Source of the DNA: Klenkia sp.
Lineage (GTDB): Bacteria > Actinomycetota > Actinomycetes > Mycobacteriales > Geodermatophilaceae
Length of the DNA stretch: 7,661 bases
Reading direction: 5' to 3'
Assembly (NCBI GenBank): GCA_025966215.1
Contig: JAOPVM010000033.1
Span: 1 to 7,661, forward strand
The notes under the pieces were generated by a model. The model made no database searches and had not been told where the DNA came from. It saw only the letters and a list, made by a program, of their open reading frames with translations. The position numbers were made by a program, and so were the translations under genes. Shown one piece after another: positions 5,737 to 7,661 of this stretch (its first letter is position 1; the number at the start of each line of letters is the position of its first letter).

Positions 5737-7014
5737 TCAGGACGACACCGCGAGGCCGGCACCGAGCAGGCCGGCCCAGCGGTCGACGAAGTCGGGCAGC
5801 GTCTTGGTGACCGCACCGGGGTCGCGCACCACCACGCCGTCGGCGACCAGGCCCAGCACCGCCGCGACCATCACCATCCGGTGGTCGGCGTAGGAGTCCA
5901 GCTCAGCGGGGTGCAGCGGGCCGGGGGTGATCTCCAGGCCGTCGGGCAGCTGGACGACCTGCGCCCCGACGGCGGTGAGCACCTCGTCGAGGGCCTGCAG
6001 CCGGTCGGTCTCGTGGCCGCGCAGGTGCGCGATGCCGGTCAGCCGGGACGGCCCGTCGGCCAGCGCGCAGAGCGCGGCCAGCACCGGGGTCAGCTCGCCG
6101 ACCTCGGACAGGTCGGCGACCAGCGGACGGACCGTCGTGCCGCCGGTGACCTGCAGGCCGTCGGCGGTGCGCTGGACGTCGGCGCCCATCACGGTCAGCA
6201 GCTGCTCGAGCTGGGCGCCGGGTTGGGTGGTGCGCAGCGGCCAGTCCCGGACGGTCACCCGCCCACCGGTGACCAGAGCGGCGGCCAGGAAGGGGGCGGC
6301 GTTGGACAGGTCGGGCTCGACCACCCGGTCCGCGGCGGCGACCGGGCCCGGGTGCACCCGCCACCCGGTGTCGGTGCGGTCGACCAGCACACCGTGCTCG
6401 GCGAGGGTCTCCACCGTCATCTGCACGTGCGGCATGGAGGGCACCCCGCCGGTGAGCCGCAGGTCGAGGCCCTCGGTGAACCGGGCCGCTGCCAGCAGCA
6501 GGCCGCTGACCACCTGGCTGGACTCGCTGGCGTCCACGGTGACCGCGCCGCCGCGCACCGCTCCGGTGCCCTGCACGGTGAACGGGGCCCTGCCCCGGCC
6601 ACCGTCCTCGACGGTCACCCCGCAGCCGCGCAGCCCCTCGATCAGCCCGGCGTTCGGCCGGTCCCGGAGCCGTTCGTCGCCGTCGAGGGTGACCGGGCCG
6701 TCGGCCAGCGCGGCCACCGGCGGCAGGAACCGGAGCACCGTGCCGGCCAGCCCGGCGTCCACCGTCGCCGGACCGCGCAGGGGAGCGGGGGTGACCACCC
6801 AGTCGTCACCGTCGACCTCGACACCGACCCCCAGCGCTCGCAGCCCCGCGGCCATCAGGTCGGTGTCCCGGGCTCGCAGCGGGCGCACCAGCCGGGAGGG
6901 GCCGTCGCTGATCGCGGCCAGCACCAGCGCCCGGGCGGTGATCGACTTGGAGCCGGGCAGGGTGACGACGGCGTCGACCGGCGCGGGGTGGTGCGGCGTC
7001 GTCCAGCTGCTCAT
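5737..7014 (-). CDS. aroA: 3-phosphoshikimate 1-carboxyvinyltransferase (EPSP synthase)
   Basis: A 425-residue cytoplasmic EPSP synthase of normal length. It joins phosphoenolpyruvate to shikimate 3-phosphate in the sixth step of the shikimate pathway, leading to aromatic amino acids. Visible motifs: LPGSKS with K23 and S24 followed by R28, the PEP loop AGTVLR (90-95, R95), SSQVVSGLLLAA (165-176), VGELTP (305-310), LRGHETDRL (331-339) with R332, E335 and R338, YADHRM (375-380), and the terminal K404 in TKTLPDF. Glu in VGELTP replaces the Asp of the E. coli enzyme, as I recall for actinobacterial forms. The ATG at 7014 has AGGA 8 bases upstream and places LPGSKS at its usual depth. A GTG at 7068 would overlap the preceding stop as GTGA, but adds 18 non-conserved residues without a Shine-Dalgarno sequence. 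It is followed after 16 bases by rsgA. Confidence 0.96.
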   Translation of the reverse strand: MSSWTTPHHPAPVDAVVTLPGSKSITARALVLAAISDGPSRLVRPLRARDTDLMAAGLRALGVGVEVDGDDWVVTPAPLRGPATVDAGLAGTVLRFLPPVAALADGPVTLDGDERLRDRPNAGLIEGLRGCGVTVEDGGRGRAPFTVQGTGAVRGGAVTVDASESSQVVSGLLLAAARFTEGLDLRLTGGVPSMPHVQMTVETLAEHGVLVDRTDTGWRVHPGPVAAADRVVEPDLSNAAPFLAAALVTGGRVTVRDWPLRTTQPGAQLEQLLTVMGADVQRTADGLQVTGGTTVRPLVADLSEVGELTPVLAALCALADGPSRLTGIAHLRGHETDRLQALDEVLTAVGAQVVQLPDGLEITPGPLHPAELDSYADHRMVMVAAVLGLVADGVVVRDPGAVTKTLPDFVDRWAGLLGAGLAVSS

Positions 7015-7029
7015 GCCGCTCATCCTGCC

Positions 7030-7045
7030 CGGCGCCGGGGCGCCG
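7030..7045. other. 7+7 bp GC dyad upstream of the aroA ribosome-binding site
   Basis: CGGCGCC-GG-GGCGCCG is a perfect inverted repeat in the 50-base spacer between the aldehyde dehydrogenase stop and the aroA start, a few bases upstream of the AGGA ribosome-binding site. In mRNA it could form a six-pair stem with a four-base loop. It may be a regulatory hairpin or chance in GC-rich DNA. Confidence 0.3.
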
Positions 7046-7064
7046 TCGTCGCCCTGCCCGTCGG

Positions 7065-7661
7065 TCACCTCGTGGCCGGGAGGGTGCGGACGAGCCGGCG
7101 GTTGGCGAACTCGAACATGCCGAGCTCGGAGAGCTCGCGGCCGTAGCCGGACCGCTTCACCCCGCCGAAGGGCAGCTCGGGGGAGGAGCCGGAGGGCTGG
7201 TTGATCCAGACCATCCCGGACTCCAGCCGGTCGGCCACGCCACGGGCGCGCTCGACGTCCCCGCTGTAGACCACCGCGGACAGCCCGTAGGAGCTGTCGT
7301 TGGCCAGCGCGACGGCGGCGTCCTCGTCGGCGACCTTGTAGAGCACCGCGGCCGGACCGAAGAGCTCCTCGGAGTACGCCCGCATCTCCGGGGTGACGTC
7401 GGCGAGCAGGGTGGCCTCGACGAAGGCGCCGGCGTGGTCGGGACGCCCACCGCCGACGAGCACGGTCGCGCCCTTGTCGACGGCGTCCTGGATCTGGGCG
7501 GCCAGCTCGGCCGCGGCCTTCTCGGTGGACAGCGGCCCCAGCGTGGTCGCCGGGTCGGCCGGGTCGCCGGGGGTGAAGGTGGAGAACGCCTGGGTCATGC
7601 CGGCGACGACGTCGTCGTAGACGTCCTCGAGCACGATGATCCGCTTGGCCGCGATGCAGGC
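7065..7661 (-). CDS. NAD(P)-dependent aldehyde dehydrogenase, succinate-semialdehyde type, 5' part missing
   Basis: The C-terminal 198 residues of an aldehyde dehydrogenase; the start lies beyond the right edge and about 255 residues are missing compared with the usual length near 455. The visible part begins at the catalytic cysteine: the first codons read [10 protein letters not shown], where the Cys (bases 7656-7658) corresponds to the active-site nucleophile of the GQxC motif. [12 protein letters not shown] supplies the conserved Glu and the FGP turn, and [14 protein letters not shown] is the C-terminal signature. The [14 protein letters not shown] and SGYGREL blocks most resemble the GabD1-like succinate-semialdehyde dehydrogenases of actinobacteria, which oxidise succinate semialdehyde to succinate. 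Substrate assignment from this half alone is tentative, so no symbol is given. It lies 50 bases upstream of aroA on the same strand and probably shares its transcript. Confidence 0.9.
   Translation of the reverse strand, partial: ACIAAKRIIVLEDVYDDVVAGMTQAFSTFTPGDPADPATTLGPLSTEKAAAELAAQIQDAVDKGATVLVGGGRPDHAGAFVEATLLADVTPEMRAYSEELFGPAAVLYKVADEDAAVALANDSSYGLSAVVYSGDVERARGVADRLESGMVWINQPSGSSPELPFGGVKRSGYGRELSELGMFEFANRRLVRTLPATR

Noticed and set aside
2568..5810. A 1080-codon open frame on the plus strand
   Set aside because: It runs antisense through the confidently identified GGDEF–EAL and rsgA genes, its translation is low-complexity and rich in Arg, Gly, Gln and His, and it lacks recognisable domains. 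It is the usual absence of stop codons opposite high-GC genes.
5224..7146. A 640-codon open frame on the plus strand
   Set aside because: It is antisense to aroA and parts of its neighbours, with Arg-, Ser- and Gly-rich composition and no domain; a shadow.

Overview
The window reads as a high-GC actinobacterial chromosome segment. Codons end almost always in G or C. The aroA–rsgA–hisN neighbourhood, the FKBP type and the HisN sequence (closely resembling mycobacterial HisN from memory) all point to Actinomycetota. The combination with a membrane GGDEF–EAL protein would suit Geodermatophilaceae or a relative, but that placement is inference. All eight supported genes lie on the minus strand, so transcription runs from base 7661 towards base 1.

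In transcription order, the C-terminal part of a succinate-semialdehyde-type aldehyde dehydrogenase enters from the right edge (7661-7065). It is followed closely by aroA (EPSP synthase, shikimate pathway, 7014-5737) and, after 16 bases, rsgA (ribosome-assembly GTPase, 5720-4704). These three look like one transcription unit. A 72-base region rich in short palindromes then precedes a six-helix membrane protein with GGDEF and EAL domains (4631-2826), a cyclic-di-GMP enzyme. A 310-base stretch without a convincing gene follows; it carries a strong stem-loop. Next is hisN (histidinol-phosphatase, 2515-1634), possibly read from a leaderless promoter.

The left third holds three short genes, each with its own spacer: a two-CBS-domain protein (1526-1095), an SDR-fold protein that lacks the usual catalytic Tyr-x-x-x-Lys (986-321), and the N-terminal two thirds of a cytoplasmic FKBP-type prolyl isomerase that runs off the left edge (253-1).

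Functionally this is mostly housekeeping: aromatic amino acid and histidine biosynthesis, ribosome maturation and protein folding. The least ordinary parts are the cyclic-di-GMP gene sitting between rsgA and hisN, the palindromes in front of it, and the catalytically atypical SDR. I found no mobile element, CRISPR array, tRNA, rRNA or phage gene, and no evidence of a new multi-gene system.
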